NCBI GenBank assembly: GCA_905221605.1
Contig: CAJNDS010002469.1
Coordinates: 62,001-126,000 of the forward strand
Reading direction: 5' to 3'
From: Symbiodinium natans
Lineage: Eukaryota; Sar; Dinophyceae; Suessiales; Symbiodiniaceae
DNA length: 64,000 nt
Shown here in pieces: positions 50,537 through 61,086 of this stretch (position 1 is the stretch's first letter; each line of letters begins with the position of its first letter). The notes beneath the pieces were generated by a model. It ran no database searches. It was given only the letters and a program-made list of their open reading frames with translations, and was not told where the DNA came from. A program made the position numbers and the translations under genes.

Positions 50537-50612
50537 GACCGTGTCATTTCACCTGCCGGGGCCGGACAGCTCTGATGAAGATGAGGGCGGCTACTTCCGA
50601 GGCACCTCTATA
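50537..50612 (+). CDS. Exon with acidic Ser cluster
   Basis: After GAGCCGAG: TVSFHLPGPDSSDEDE then GGYFRGTSI; SSDEDE is a typical CK2 phosphorylation site. Donor GTTTTTTTTT. Confidence 0.5.
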
Positions 50613-50914
50613 GTTTTTTTTTGTCGGGTTTAGGGTTTAGGGTTTAGGGTTTCGGGTTTAGGGTTTGGGGTTTAGGGTTTTTAGGGTTTAGAGTGCTTAG
50701 GGTGTCGGGTTTCAACCCGAAACCCTAAACCTTAAACATGTAGGGTTTGGGGGCGTAGGCTTTCCAGGGGTTTCGGGTCTAGGGCTTGGAGTTTCAAGTC
50801 GGAGTGTGGGGGCTTTGTAGTGTTTAGGGTTTTGGCTTCAGTCTTCCAGCGGATAGAATTTCGGGTACTTCTGGTTTAGGGAGTTTAGGGTTCAGAAAGG
50901 GTTTGAGGCAACCA

Positions 50915-50996
50915 ATGGCGGTCACAGGCTTTCTCCGCAAACGCTCCGGCGTCTCCGTTTACCGAAACTTTCCAGAAGAGTTTAGCGATTTCGGGT
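50915..50996 (+). CDS. Possible first exon
   Basis: ATG after GCAACCA: MAVTGFLRKRSGVSVY then RNFPEEFSDFG, donor GTGTTC. An overlapping frame (ATNGGHRLSPQTLRRL) is also open. Confidence 0.4.
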
Positions 50997-51173
50997 GTTC
51001 ATCTGCCCTAAACCCCAAACCCGAAAACCCCAAACCCTAAACCCCAAACCCTAAACCCCAACCCCCAACCCAAACCCCAAACCCTAAACCCTAAACCCTA
51101 ACGGCTTCGGGCTCGCGTGTTGAGGGGGAAGCCCTAAGCCCCCGAAGCCTAAACCGATCGTCTCTTGGTAGCC

Positions 51174-51338
51174 CAGTGGCACCCTTTTCCCTGTTTGGTT
51201 CAAGGTTCCTGCACAACGGGCGCCCTTATAAAGTAAGCAACCCAAATGTGTGTTCACTTTTTTTGGTTCAAGGTTCCCTTATGTGACCAACCCCAAAGAA
51301 GGGTGCCTTTAGTATAAGATGGCTACTGGACTACCGAG
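51174..51338. mobile_element. MITE-G copy ending at an exon
   Basis: CTTGGTAGCCCAGTGGCACC ... GGCTACTGGACTACCGAG. GT at 51178 and the terminal AG would be exact splice sites. Confidence 0.75.
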
Positions 51339-51430
51339 GTCTTCGGGTACGCCTCAGGGTCTGAGGGTAGGGGAACGCGGGCACTCGTAGGAGCGTCTAC
51401 TGCGCAGTGGCACTGGGAAGGCTTTGGGTG
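51339..51430 (+). CDS. Exon directly after MITE-G
   Basis: VFGYASGSEGRGTRAL then VGASTAQWHWEGFGW, with GTTTTGCAC as a possible donor. Confidence 0.5.
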
Positions 51431-51505
51431 GTTTTGCACACCCTAAACCCTAAACCCTAAACCCTAAACCCTAAACCCTAAACCCTAAACCCTAAACCTG
51501 GGCTT

Positions 51506-51700
51506 AGAGCTGACGGTATGGCCTGACGACGGCGGCGGTAGCCTGTATCGGAAGAATTCAACACATTGGCCTGTTCCCGCGGGTCCGAGATCTTCACGAC
51601 GGCCTGCGAACATTCGTCCATACTTTTCGTGTTACCGAGGATCTCTTCAACTTCCTGGCAAGATGTGCCTGGAAAACTATTGTGTTCCAAAACCTATGAA
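51506..51700. CDS. Coding-like block, strand unresolved
   Basis: Three frames are protein-like: plus RVRDLHDGLRTFVHTF then RVTEDLFNFLARCAW; plus LGLELTVWPDDGGGSL; minus SCQEVEEILGNTKSMD then ECSQAVVKISDPREQ. One is real or the block is a duplicated fragment. Confidence 0.4.
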
Positions 51701-51828
51701 AAACTCGAAGCCCTAAATCCTGCAGCCTGAAATTTGAACACCATACTTGTTTCAAGTGCTTAGGGTTCAGGGTTTAGGGTTTAGGGCTTAGGGGATATAC
51801 AGGCTTTTTTGACCACAAGCGCCCACAG

Positions 51829-51872
51829 GCCTTCGCATTTGGTCACCACCGCTGCGAGCTCAGGGCCTTGAG
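51829..51872 (+). CDS. Short exon
   Basis: After GCCCACAG: AFAFGHHRCELRAL, ending TTGAG. Confidence 0.4.
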
Positions 51873-52179
51873 GGCATTAGGGTTTTGGGGTTTTCGGGCT
51901 TTTATGGTTTTGTGTTTAAGTTTTAATTAGGGTTTAGGGTTTGAGTTTTAGGGCTTCAGGGTTTAGGGTTTCAGGGTTAGGGTCTTGGGTTTCAGGGCTT
52001 TAGTTTAGGGTTCAAGGTTGGGGCTCTTGGGGTGTGCTTTCTTAGCCAGTAGGTGAATTTGAAACCTTTTGGGCTACCTGTAGGAATAGTAGAGGTTGTT
52101 GGGGGGTTTAGGACAGGGAGGAGGCACTCCTTACAAGAAGGTTTTGCTAGCCCTCCGGAGGGTCAGAGCCTCTTGAAAA

Positions 52180-52440
52180 AATGATAGATGTTGAACAAGT
52201 CACCGCATAAACTTAACCCTGAACGTATACGAACAAATAAATAGAAATAGAAACACATATATATGTATATGAAGATAGCCAAGCAACAGAAGCCCAAATA
52301 AACTCGAACTGAAATAGGTTGAATGAGGCGACGGTAGAAAGTTAGGAAATAATTGCAAGTTGCAACTAATGTTTAATTCCGAAATCGAGAATGAAGCAGA
52401 TGGGCATTGGGCAACAGGAATCATTATCGTTCGATTTTGA
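52180..52440. other. AT-rich, telomere-free block
   Basis: About 260 bases with ATATATGTATAT and A-rich runs. The minus frame is Phe/Leu/Ser-rich with no splice context. No gene called. Confidence 0.45.
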
Positions 52441-52654
52441 AACTGTACCCTTTGTGGAGCTGGGGGGGGGGGGGGGGGTATCCTTTCCCTCAGCTACCCC
52501 TGAACCCTAAGCCCGAAACCTAAATTTAGAGAAGTGCCTAAACTGTCAAGGCCGAACAAAAGATTGGGATTTTCGAGGGGTGGGGGGTGTGGGGGTTAGG
52601 ATTTCGGGGTGCTTGCTGGCAATTTTGAGCTTTGCCTTAAACGCTGAACCGCCT

Positions 52655-52825
52655 AAACCCTAAAACCTAAACCCTAAACCCTAAACCCTAAACCCTAAAC
52701 CCTGAACCCTGAACCCTGAACCCTGAACCCTGAACCCTGAACCCTGAACCCTGAACCCTGAACCCTGAACCCTGAACCCTGAACCCTGAACCTGAACCCT
52801 GAACCCTGAACCCTAAACCCTAAAC
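52655..52825 (-). repeat. CCCTGAA variant telomeric tract
   Basis: About 16 consecutive CCCTGAA units bounded on both sides by CCCTAAA units. Confidence 0.97.
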
Positions 52826-52836
52826 CCTACCCCAAG

Positions 52837-52896
52837 GACTTACGAGTGGATCACTGGGCGGATGTCCGCCACCAGAAAGGCATCTCGGGATTGAAG
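52837..52896 (+). CDS. Exon of 20 codons
   Basis: After CCCCAAG: DLRVDHWADVRHQKG, ISGLK; donor GTTCAT. Immediately after the CCCTGAA tract. Confidence 0.5.
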
Positions 52897-52962
52897 GTTC
52901 ATGTTACTCGTTTAGGGTTTAGGGTTTAGGGCTTAGGGCTTAGGGTTTAGGGTTTAGGGTTT

Positions 52963-53140
52963 AACTGCAACCAAAAAACTCCCAATGATAACCACAGTAG
53001 GGCACTTAAGGGGGCTTGTAAGTGGGTGAAAGGTACCTAAACCCTAAACCCTAAACCCTAAACCCTAAACCCTAAACCCTAAACCCTAAACCCTAAACCC
53101 TAAACCCTAGTTGGTTAATGAGTACCCTTAGCCTCCAAGT
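52963..53140. mobile_element. MITE-A copy with telomeric tract inside
   Basis: Core GGGCACTTAAGGGGGCTTG, then ten CCCTAAA units (53037-53108), then TTGGTTAATGAGTACC and CCTCCAAGT. Confidence 0.75.
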
Positions 53141-53374
53141 GTGCTTAGGGCAACTCATAGGCTTCGGAGTTCTGAGTCGGGCGCAGCGAAACTGTTGGGG
53201 TTTGGGGTTTAGGGTTTAGGCCAGTTTAGGGTTTGGGGTTTAGGGTTTAGGGTTTGGGATTTAGGGTTTAGGGTTTTCGGGTTTAGGGTTTTCGATGCCC
53301 CTAAGCACTCTGAGAGACTAGAGACTCAAGCACACCTTTCTGCCCCAAACCCTAAAAAGAGACGCGGAGGGAGT

Positions 53375-53588
53375 TACTTGGAGGTTCAGGGTACTTATAA
53401 CCCCACTTAAACCTAGGCCGTAAGTCTTCTAAGTAGGTTACAGGTAGACTGATGGTTGGTTGTTAAACCCCCTAAACCCTAAACCCTAAACCCTAAACCC
53501 TAAACCCTAAACCCTAAACCCTAAACCCTAAACCCTAAGCCCTAAACCCTAAACCCTAAACCCTATACGTGCCCATGAACCTCCAAGT
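53375..53588. mobile_element. MITE-A copy with telomeric tract inside
   Basis: Left TACTTGGAGGTTCAGGGTAC, then 14 CCCTAAA units (53466-53568), then GTGCCCATGAACCTCCAAG. Confidence 0.8.
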
Positions 53589-53612
53589 CGCCATGCCTTG
53601 AGGGGCTCAGAG

Positions 53613-53645
53613 GGCTTTATCCAGAGTCCCTGGCAAACGATACAG
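53613..53645 (+). CDS. Short exon
   Basis: After CTCAGAG: GFIQSPWQTIQ; an overlapping frame (GLRGLYPESLANDTG) is also open. Confidence 0.3.
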
Positions 53646-53872
53646 GGTTGGTTGGGGCTTAGGGTTTAGGGTTTAGGGTTTAGGGTTTAGGGTTTAGGGT
53701 TTAGAGAGACTTGGAAATATTTTTCTTTTTTGGGTGCTAGAACTCCTAAGAAACAGCAAAAAATCATTTTGCTAGGGTTCCAAGTTCAGTATAGCTTAGG
53801 GTTTAGGGTGTAGGGTGTAGGGTTTCGGGTTTAGGGTGTAGGGTTTAGGTTTTAGGTTTGTTTGGGGCTTGC

Positions 53873-53965
53873 TGGCTGTATCGCTGGAGATCAAGAAATC
53901 AAAGCTGCCGATTTCCAGCAGTGCTTCAGGGATAAGAGAATTTTTGTTGGGTCTTGGATTCACCG
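53873..53965 (+). CDS. Exon with GTAATC donor
   Basis: LAGCIAGDQEIKAADF then QQCFRDKRIFVGSWIH up to CACCG|GTAATC. The 5' edge is uncertain. Confidence 0.45.
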
Positions 53966-54388
53966 GTAATCTTCTATTCTCTAGCTGAGGCGAAGGAATT
54001 GAGGGAATGAAATACGCCTGCTGCGCAAATCTTACCCTGCAATGCGAACCTCATTCCTGAAAACCCAGCCCGAAAATCCCGAGAACCCGAAACCCCTAAG
54101 CCCCTAAGATTCCAGAAAACGAAGAACACAAATCGCCCACAACGCCCTAGGCCCTAAACCCCTAAACATAAACCCCGAATTCCCCCGAAATCCCCACGCG
54201 CCCCAAAGGCTTTCACTGTCTAGAGGGCTTTGGGTTTGGGTAACACCTAAACAGTAACCCATGATTTCATGTCTGTCCGCAGCCTAAACACCAAGCCGAA
54301 GTTTCCACAACGCTAAACCTCAACCCTAAACCCTAAACCCTACACCCTACACCCTAAACCCGAAACCCGAAACCCTAAACCCTGCCAG

Positions 54389-55024
54389 CACCTGCTCGTC
54401 TTGGCCTTCATGGTCCTGGAGGCATCCGACGCTCCATACATGTGTATATGGGATAGTTCAGTCTCGATGTTTTAAAGGGGATTGTGGGTTTTGGGACTAG
54501 GGTTTAGGGTTAAGGGTTCAGGGTTTCGGGTTTGGGTTGTTGGGGCTCTTGTGGCCTGCCACCTGGCCCAAACATGAAATCTCTACAGAAGTCCTAATTC
54601 AACCACATGCCCTAAGCCCCAAAGCCCCAAACTCTAAGCCAGCTCGAGACCCAACCCCTGACCCTAAACCCCCCAAACCCCCCAAACCCCCCAAACCCCC
54701 CAAACCCGCCAAACCCCAAACCCCAAAACCTAAACCCTAAACCCCAAACCCCAAACCCCAAACCCTAAACCCTAAACCCTAAACCCCAAACCCCAAACCC
54801 CAAACCCCAAACCCCAAACCCTTAAACCCCAAGCCCTTAAACCCCAAACCCCAAACCCCAAACCCCAAACCCCAAACCCCAAACCCTAAACCCTAAACCC
54901 TAAACCCTAAACCCTAAACCCTAACCCCCCCCCCCCCCCATGCCCCCCAAGCTCTCTTGCAGGGGGCGAAGTACTTACTGGGCCGCGAGGCTTTCGTCCC
55001 AGGCAACGGACTGGGATTTCCCTG
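54389..55024 (+). CDS. Two linked exons, hydrophobic segment
   Basis: 54389-54441 (HLLVLAFMVLEASDAP, donor GTGTAT) and 54963-55024 after CTCTCTTGCAG (GRSTYWAARLSSQATD in the phase-matched frame; GAKYLLGREAFVPGNG in the other). The intron is almost wholly CCCCAAA and CCCTAAA repeats. Confidence 0.4.
54650..54940 (-). repeat. CCCCAAA and CCCTAAA mixed tract
   Basis: About 40 units in blocks: CCCCCCAAA, CCCCAAA, CCCTAAA, CCCCAAA, CCCTAAA, ending in a C run. Confidence 0.95.
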
Positions 55025-55190
55025 GTTTAGGGTTTAGGGTTGAGAGTTTAGGGTTGAGAGTTTAGGGTTTAGAGTTTAGGGTTTAGAGTTTAGGGTTGAG
55101 AGTTTAGGGTTGAGAGTTTAGGGTTTAGAGTTTAGGGTTCAGGGTTTAGAGTTTGGGGTTCAGGGTTTAGGTTTTGGAGTTGAGGGTTTA
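55025..55190 (+). repeat. TTTAGGG tract with GAGAG interruptions
   Basis: Alternating TTTAGGG and TTGAGAG/TTTAGAG units, a 14-base higher-order pattern. Confidence 0.85.
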
Positions 55191-55244
55191 GGGTCCCCCA
55201 ACCATTGCAGTCACCCGAAACTCTGAGCTCTCAACCTTTACTAG

Positions 55245-55417
55245 GGCTGGGATATAGGCATGTCGGTGTGCTTGAGTCCCACCACAAAGCGCATCGGGTT
55301 TTGAAGTGCTGGTGCCATTCCCCACAAAGGAGTGTCTCTTGTTACATGTCGGAAGAACCTTTTATCAAGGAGGCACGTAAGCAGCGTTACGTGCCGCCCA
55401 GAACACCCAAAGCCTAA
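55245..55417 (+). CDS. Terminal exon, 56 codons plus stop
   Basis: After CTTTACTAG: LGYRHVGVLESHHKAH, then KCWCHSPQRSVSCYMS and EEPFIKEARKQRYVPP; TAA just before repeats. Four Cys and a basic end. Not recognised. Confidence 0.55.
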
Positions 55418-55474
55418 ACCCTAAACCCTCAACCCTCAAAGCCCGAAGAGCCTCCTTCACTTAACCTAAAGCCT

Positions 55475-55660
55475 TTGGAGCCTGATTTCATGCTGGGTTT
55501 TGGTCTTGATCAGGTCCCTTATCCCCTTTGGGGTACCGCCCTAAAGATCGAGAATCAAGCATGTTTGGGGCCTCGTCACCAAAAGCATGAACGCTCGTGA
55601 CCGAGTGACTTGTTCCATTTCCTGGGAAAAAGCGCTGCAAATGCTTATGTTTTGGGCAAG
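55475..55660 (+). CDS. Coding block, two overlapping readings
   Basis: Reading 1: KPLEPDFMLGFGLDQ continuing VPYPLWGTALKIENQ to a TGA at 55599. Reading 2: the same start, a 46-base intron, then HVWGLVTKSMNARDRV and CSISWEKALQMLMFW with GTTGCG donor; SWEKALQML resembles a pentatricopeptide helix. I cannot choose. Confidence 0.4.
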
Positions 55661-55794
55661 GTTGCGAGACTTATTTCCCCGCCCCCCCCGGCCCCTCAAA
55701 GACCCTTATACGTGCGAAAGCCTTCCTTCGAAGGCCTAACCCTAAACCCTAACCCTATAGACCCTAAACCCTACACCCCAAACCTCCTCCCGAG

Positions 55795-55853
55795 GCGTCA
55801 ACAACCTCTCAGTCCTGGTCGTGGAGAACCTGTCGTCGCTGGCACGAACCTGA
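55795..55853 (+). CDS. Short terminal exon
   Basis: After TCCCGAG: VNNLSVLVVENLSSLA, RT, TGA in unique sequence. Confidence 0.4.
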
Positions 55854-55859
55854 GAACTC

Positions 55860-56480
55860 ATATCCTGGGTTATAAGGATTCATGGGGTGTTATCGGGTTT
55901 TATAGTTGTTTTTGTAAATGTACATAGGGTCATTTTTAGTAGGGAGGGTTTCATGTAGGTGTTATAGAGCTTTTAGGGTTTCATATAATATGGGGTTTTG
56001 TTTTAGGGTTTGCATGGGGTTTTCAGGGTTTCCGGGCTATACAGGGCCTTGTAGGTCTTCTACAAGGTTTTACATAGGTGTTTTAAGGATTTTGGGTCTA
56101 TAGGGGTTTATAGGGCTTTGCAGGGTTGCATCGGGTCTTATATGGCTTTAGGGTTCCATTTCTTTTTGTCCTTGTTTTAGGGTGTTTGGGTTGTGCAGGG
56201 TGTCATAGGGTTTTATGTAGGGTTTTATACAGGGTTCTGTACAGGGTTGGTTTTGTAGGGCTCTATAGACCTTTAGGGGTTTAGGCTTCCTACAAGGGTT
56301 TTAGCGTTCTAGAGGTTGAGGGTTTGAAGGCCTTGTGGGTTCAGGGTTTGGGGTTTCAGGGCCTTCTGGGCCTAGGGTTTAGGGTTTCAGGGCCTTATGG
56401 GTTCGAGGTTTTTAGAGTTTAGGGTCCTTAAGAGTGTAGAGTTTCAGGGCCCAGGAGTTTACTGTTAGCACTTTAGGGTT
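55860..56480 (+). other. Decayed GGGTTTTATAG-type tract
   Basis: About 600 bases of strongly diverged telomere-like G-strand units (GGGTTTCATA, GGGTTTTATGTA). No exon seen. Confidence 0.6.
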
Positions 56481-56708
56481 TAGAGGTCTAGGGTTGGAGG
56501 GCCCAAACCAAACCACCAGCTCCCCATAGTCCTTGTGGCTGTGGCAGAGATGTGCTGGTTGTATGTCTACCTCATGAAGTGGCAGATATTGCAACTAAAC
56601 CCTTAAATCCTAAACCCTAAATCCTAAACCCTAAACCCTAAACCCTAAACCCTAATCCTAAACCCCAAACCCCAAGACTCAAGGGGTCCATAGGTTTTGG
56701 GCTGCAAG

Positions 56709-56791
56709 CTTCACATCGGAAGGGACACATCCTCCCCCGTCAGTCTTTCGAGTCCAGGAGAATCGTTGCCACCACCAGTAGCAGTCGCACT
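56709..56791 (+). CDS. Exon with GTAGGG donor
   Basis: After GGCTGCAAG: SHRKGHILPRQSFESR then RIVATTSSSRT. Basic and Ser/Thr-rich. Confidence 0.45.
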
Positions 56792-56961
56792 GTAGGGTTT
56801 AGTGTTTAGGGTTTAGGGTTTAGGATTTAGGGTTTAGGGTTTGGGGATTAAGGTTTAGGATTTGGGGTTTAGGGTTTAGTGTTTATATTCGACACTGTTG
56901 TGTTCATATCTTCAACGCTATCGCCAGATCTAGCGTCGTTTTCTTGAGTTCACCTCTGCAG

Positions 56962-57000
56962 GGAGCCGGATCAACCCGGTTGGAAGTCGTGGTCATATAT
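56962..57000 (+). CDS. Exon directly before MITE-B
   Basis: After ACCTCTGCAG: GAGSTRLEVVVIY, then the MITE-B starts. Confidence 0.45.
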
Positions 57001-57100
57001 TGGGATGTTTTCCCTTTAGCTAACAGTCCTTAGTCGGGATTAAAGTACCCCCTACTATATTCCCTGTTAAGGACTGTTAGTATAAGGGGGAACATCCCAA
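57000..57100. mobile_element. MITE-B copy, complete
   Basis: TTGGGATGTTTTCCCTTTAG and TAAGGGGGAACATCCCAA with paired AACAGTCCTTAG / AAGGACTGTTAG. Confidence 0.85.
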
Positions 57101-57219
57101 GTTACATGGCACAATAGGGGAATTGCCCCTTTTATACCCCAAGTTGAATAGAATCCCCTTAAAGGGACCCGCCAAAAAGGGTACCCCTACTTTAACCCCC
57201 ATATCGAGGATCATGGGGG

Positions 57220-57660
57220 GGGGGGGGCAGGGGTCTTGAATCCATCAAGAGATTTGGCGGGGTGGTTGTGGGGCGGGGGTGGCTTTCGCCATGCCTCGAG
57301 TCTATCGGCAGTTGCCTTGAAGTTTGTCTTCAAAGTCGTGACAAGGGGGGGGGGGGAGGGGGTGGCGATAGATTCGCGGTCGTTGCGTTGTAGGTCGTGG
57401 TGCGTACGAGCGCATCGCGCGTTCTCTGACGCGTGCGCATGTCGGAGCGCTACTCTCGGATTTGGATCGATCGCAGTCTCCGTGCATGTGTGGCGGTGTG
57501 GGGTGGAGTGTGGAGTGGAGTGTGGCGTGGGGTGGTTGTGGAGTGTGGGGCTCTGGTGGTGTTAGTGTGTGGTGAAGTGTGGATGTGTGGTGTGGAGCGT
57601 GGTGTGGATTGTGGCGGTGGCGGCTGCGGTGGTGGTAAGTGCGGTATGTGTAATCAATAT
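57220..57660. other. GTG/GGA low-complexity region
   Basis: GTGTGGAGTGTG-type sequence at 57490-57620 and G runs near 57215 and 57345. Frames are open because of low complexity; none called. Confidence 0.5.
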
Positions 57661-58011
57661 TGTCGGTTAGCTAGGCTGCGCCCCTCAAATCATGACGAGT
57701 ATCGAGTTGATATTCGTTCAAACGTATGTCCCTGATGAAAATTACTGCGACGACAGCTACTCCTACTCCTGCTGCTATTGTCAATATTACCATGATTTTC
57801 ATCATGAGTTTTAAAACAAAACCCTGAACCCGAGACCCAAAACCTCCATACCCTAAGCCCCACACCCTCAACAAGAAATACCCAAAACCCCACACCCTAA
57901 ACAAGAAATCCCAAACCCTAGACCCTAGACCCTAAACCCGAAACCCTACAGACCCCTTCACCCGACACCCTAAACCCCATGAGCCCCAAACCACCTCTTG
58001 GCTCCACGCAG

Positions 58012-58092
58012 CCGCATCTCGTTGTGAAGCCCACACCGCATTTCCGACTTGCTCCGGGCCGAAAAGAAACGATGCCGCAGCCTCGGAGTTAA
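58012..58092 (+). CDS. Terminal exon next to MITE-F
   Basis: After CTCCACGCAG: PHLVVKPTPHFRLAPG then RKETMPQPRS and TAA; an alternative frame (ASRCEAHTAFPTCSGP) is open slightly longer. MITE-F follows at about 58096. Confidence 0.45.
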   Translation, partial: PHLVVKPTPHFRLAPGRKETMPQPRS

Positions 58093-58602
58093 TATAGGGG
58101 TCGGAAGAGTCAGTAATAGTATTCATTCCCTTAGGGTCCCTTTCTTGTTATACTATAATTCCCCAACACCCTATTCTACTTATTCAGGCCCCTGTATTTC
58201 AGCGTTTAGGGTGTTTGGGGTTTAGTGTTTCGGCTTCACGGGGTCCATCGGGTTAAGCGTACTGAGGTTCTTTTCAGGGTATTTAGGGATGTAGGCCATT
58301 TAGGGTTGAAGGCAGAATGAGGTGTTTGGGAGTTTCGGGGTGTAGGGATTTGTTACGTTGGTTCAGGCGGCGATTTGAGTTTCGGGATGTAGGGGCTTTG
58401 GGGCTTAGGGCTCAGGGCAAGTCAGCAGGAAAGGGGCCGCCCTCCCACCCTCCAACCCAGCACTCGCCGCACGTTTCGCGCTTATTGCTGTGTCGCGCCC
58501 TACCCGCGCATTGGCCGAGTCGGCCGCCGCGCCACACCGCTGGCCGGGTGTGGGGGCGCATGCTGAGCGGCATACCTGTGTGTCCCGCCGCTGGCGTGGC
58601 AG

Positions 58603-59196
58603 GTGCCGTCCTTGGGGCCAACGCGTCGACGTTCCAGCCTTCGGGCAGTCGATGTATGACAGCGAGACAAATGGGCTAACGTGCTCGCTGGGGCCGGGCG
58701 CCCTGTGGCCGAACTCCTTCTGGCACATGGGCGAAGAGCTCGGTTCGGCATGCAGGCAGGGGAGGCCGTTCCGTGCGTTTTGAGCATACCGCTTGTGAAG
58801 TAAATGCATGTCTCATGTGTTTGGCTGTAATCTCTAGATCATAGAATAAGCTTTCAGGTCCCGAGGGGCGTCCCGTGGGATGACGATACCTAGTTACCTA
58901 GTTAGAGGGTTCAGGCTTGTTGGTTGTGGTTACTGTTGTGGCCCCGTATCTGTGCGTAAAGAGTTGTAGTCTGCTCATATGTAGCATGTGGGGTTGCGGT
59001 TGGTTTGGCTTTCTTCAAGGTTCAGGCTAGAAGTAGGGCCAGAAATAGGGTAACTGGACTGAATACCTGTGCCGAAGGTACACAGAACCCTTCCTATTCG
59101 CATGTCAACAGCCGGCATGAGGGGTTCTTCGGAGTCGAGGCGTTCCTGGCATGTGCCGCAGTGCTGTTTCTGCTAGCCAAGTGCCGTTCGACTTAA
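58603..59196 (+). CDS. Array unit 1: exons alpha and beta
   Basis: Alpha 58603-58772 (CRPWGQRVDVPAFGQS, SMYDSETNGLTCSLGP, ALWPNSFWHMGEELGS, ending RQGRPF; donor GTGCG). Beta about 59034-59196 (NTCAEGTQNPSYSHVN, EGFFGVEAFLACAAV, LFLLAKCRST, TAA) includes a hydrophobic, probably membrane-spanning end. The alpha-beta join and the start exon are not resolved. Among units, substitutions in alpha and beta fall mostly at third positions. Confidence 0.5.
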
Positions 59197-59401
59197 CCCA
59201 AACCCTCTAGATCTTCTTCTCGGGGTTCATCAGCAGCCTTCCAAACCAGCATTCACCGCTTGTTTCGCACTGTGTTGCCACATTGCTGTGTCGCGCCCTA
59301 CCCGCGCATTGGCCGAGTCGGCCGCCGCGCCACACCGCTGGCCGGGTGTGGGGGCGCATGCTGAGCGGCATACCTGTTGTTCAGCCTCTCTGGCGTGGCA
59401 G

Positions 59402-60035
59402 GTGCCGTCCTTGGGGCCAACGCGTCGACGTTCCAGCCTTCGGGCAGTCGATGTATGACAGCGAGACAAATGGGCTAACGTGCTCGCTGGGGCCGGGCGC
59501 CCTGTGGCCGAACTCCTTCTGGCACATGGGCGAAGAGCTCGGTTCGGCATGCAGGCAGGGGAGGCCGTTCCGTGCGCTCTGTTCGGCTTGTGAATGGAAT
59601 GGTTGTTTCGAGCATACCGCTTTTCAAGTAGATGCATGTTTCATGTGTTTGGCTGTAATTTCTAAAAGACAGAACAAGCTTTCAGGTGTCGAGGGGCTTC
59701 CCGTGGCATGACGATACCTAGTTATAGGGTTAAGGGTTTTCGGTTTGTGGTTACCTTTGTGGCCCCGTATCTATGGGGTCAGTGCGCAAAGGAGTTGTAG
59801 TCTGCTCATATGTGGCGTGTGGGTTGCGGTTAGGGTTTGGTTTGCTTCAAGGTTCAGGGGGGTAGCTGGAAGTAGGGCCAGAAATAGGGTAACTGGACTG
59901 AATACCTGTGCCGAAGGTACACAGAACCCTTCCTATTCGCATGTCAACAGCCGGCATGAGGGGTTCTTCGGAGTCGAGGCATTCCTGGCATGTGCCGCAG
60001 TGCTGTTTCTGCTAGCCAAGTGCCTTTCGACTTAA
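59402..60035 (+). CDS. Array unit 2: exons alpha and beta
   Basis: Alpha 59402-59571, beta to the TAA at 60035. Here the frame also stays open after alpha for about 46 more codons (ALCSACEWNGCFEHTA ...), because this unit has the extra 25 bases. Last residues LAKCLST rather than LAKCRST. Confidence 0.5.
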
Positions 60036-60249
60036 CCCAAACCCTATAAATACTATAAATCTTCTTCTCGGGGTTCAGCAGCAGCCTTCCAAACCAGCAT
60101 TCACCGCGTGTTTCGCACTGTGTTGCCACATTGCTGTGTCGCGCCCTACCCGCGCATTGGCCGAGTCGGCCGCCGCGCCACACCGCTGGCCGGGTGTGGG
60201 GGCGCATGCTGAGCGGCATACCTGTTGTTCAGCCTCTCTGGCGTGGCAG

Positions 60250-60882
60250 GTGCCGTCCTTGGGGCCAACGCGTCGACGTTCCAGCCTTCGGGCAGTCGAT
60301 GTATGACAGCGAGACAAATGGGCTAACGTGCTCGCTGGGGCCGGGCGCCCTGTGGCCGAACTCCTTCTGGCACATGGGCGAAGAGCTCGGTTCGGCATGC
60401 AGGCAGGGGAGGCCGTTCCGTGCGCTCTGTTCGGCTTGTGAATGGAATGGTTGTTTCGAGCATACCGCTTTTCAAGTAGATGCATGTTTCATGTGTTTGG
60501 CTGTAATTTCTAAAAGACAGAACAAGCTTTCAGGTGTCGAGGGGCTTCCCGTGGCATGACGATACCGAGTTATAGGGTTAAGGGTTTTCGGTTTGTGGTT
60601 GCCTTTATGGCCCCGTATCTATGCGGTCAGTGCGCAAAGGGGTTGTAGTCTGCTCATCTGTGGCGTGTGGGGTTGCGGTTAGGGTTTGGCTTGCTTCAAG
60701 GTTCAGGGGTAGCTGGAAGTAGGGCCAGAAATAGGGTAACTGGACTGAATACCTGTGCCGAAGGTACACAGAACCCTTCCTATTCGCATGTCAACAGCCG
60801 GCATGAGGGGTTCTTCGGAGTCGAGGCATTCCTGGCATGTGCCGCAGTGCTGTTTCTGCTAGCCAAGTGCCGTTCGACTTAA
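60250..60882 (+). CDS. Array unit 3: exons alpha and beta
   Basis: Almost identical to unit 2 (alpha 60250-60419); beta ends LAKCRST at 60882. Confidence 0.5.
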
Positions 60883-61086
60883 CCCAAACCCTATAGATCT
60901 TCTTCTCGGGGTTCATCAGCAGCCTTCCAAACCAGCATTCACCGCTTGTTTCGCACTGTGTTGCCACATTGCTGTGTCGCGCCCTACCCGCGCATTGGCC
61001 GAGTCGGCCGCCGCGCCACACCGCTGGCCGGGTGTGGGGGCGCATGCTGAGCGGCATACCTGTGTGTCCCGCCGCTGGCGTGGCAG

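Noticed and set aside
57236-57735. ORFs of 100-109 codons on the plus strand
   Set aside because: Driven by GTG/TGG low-complexity sequence with no splice context.
59230-59637. Long minus-strand ORFs across the tandem array
   Set aside because: Four of five substitutions between units change the amino acid in that frame, while the plus alpha frame keeps three of five synonymous.
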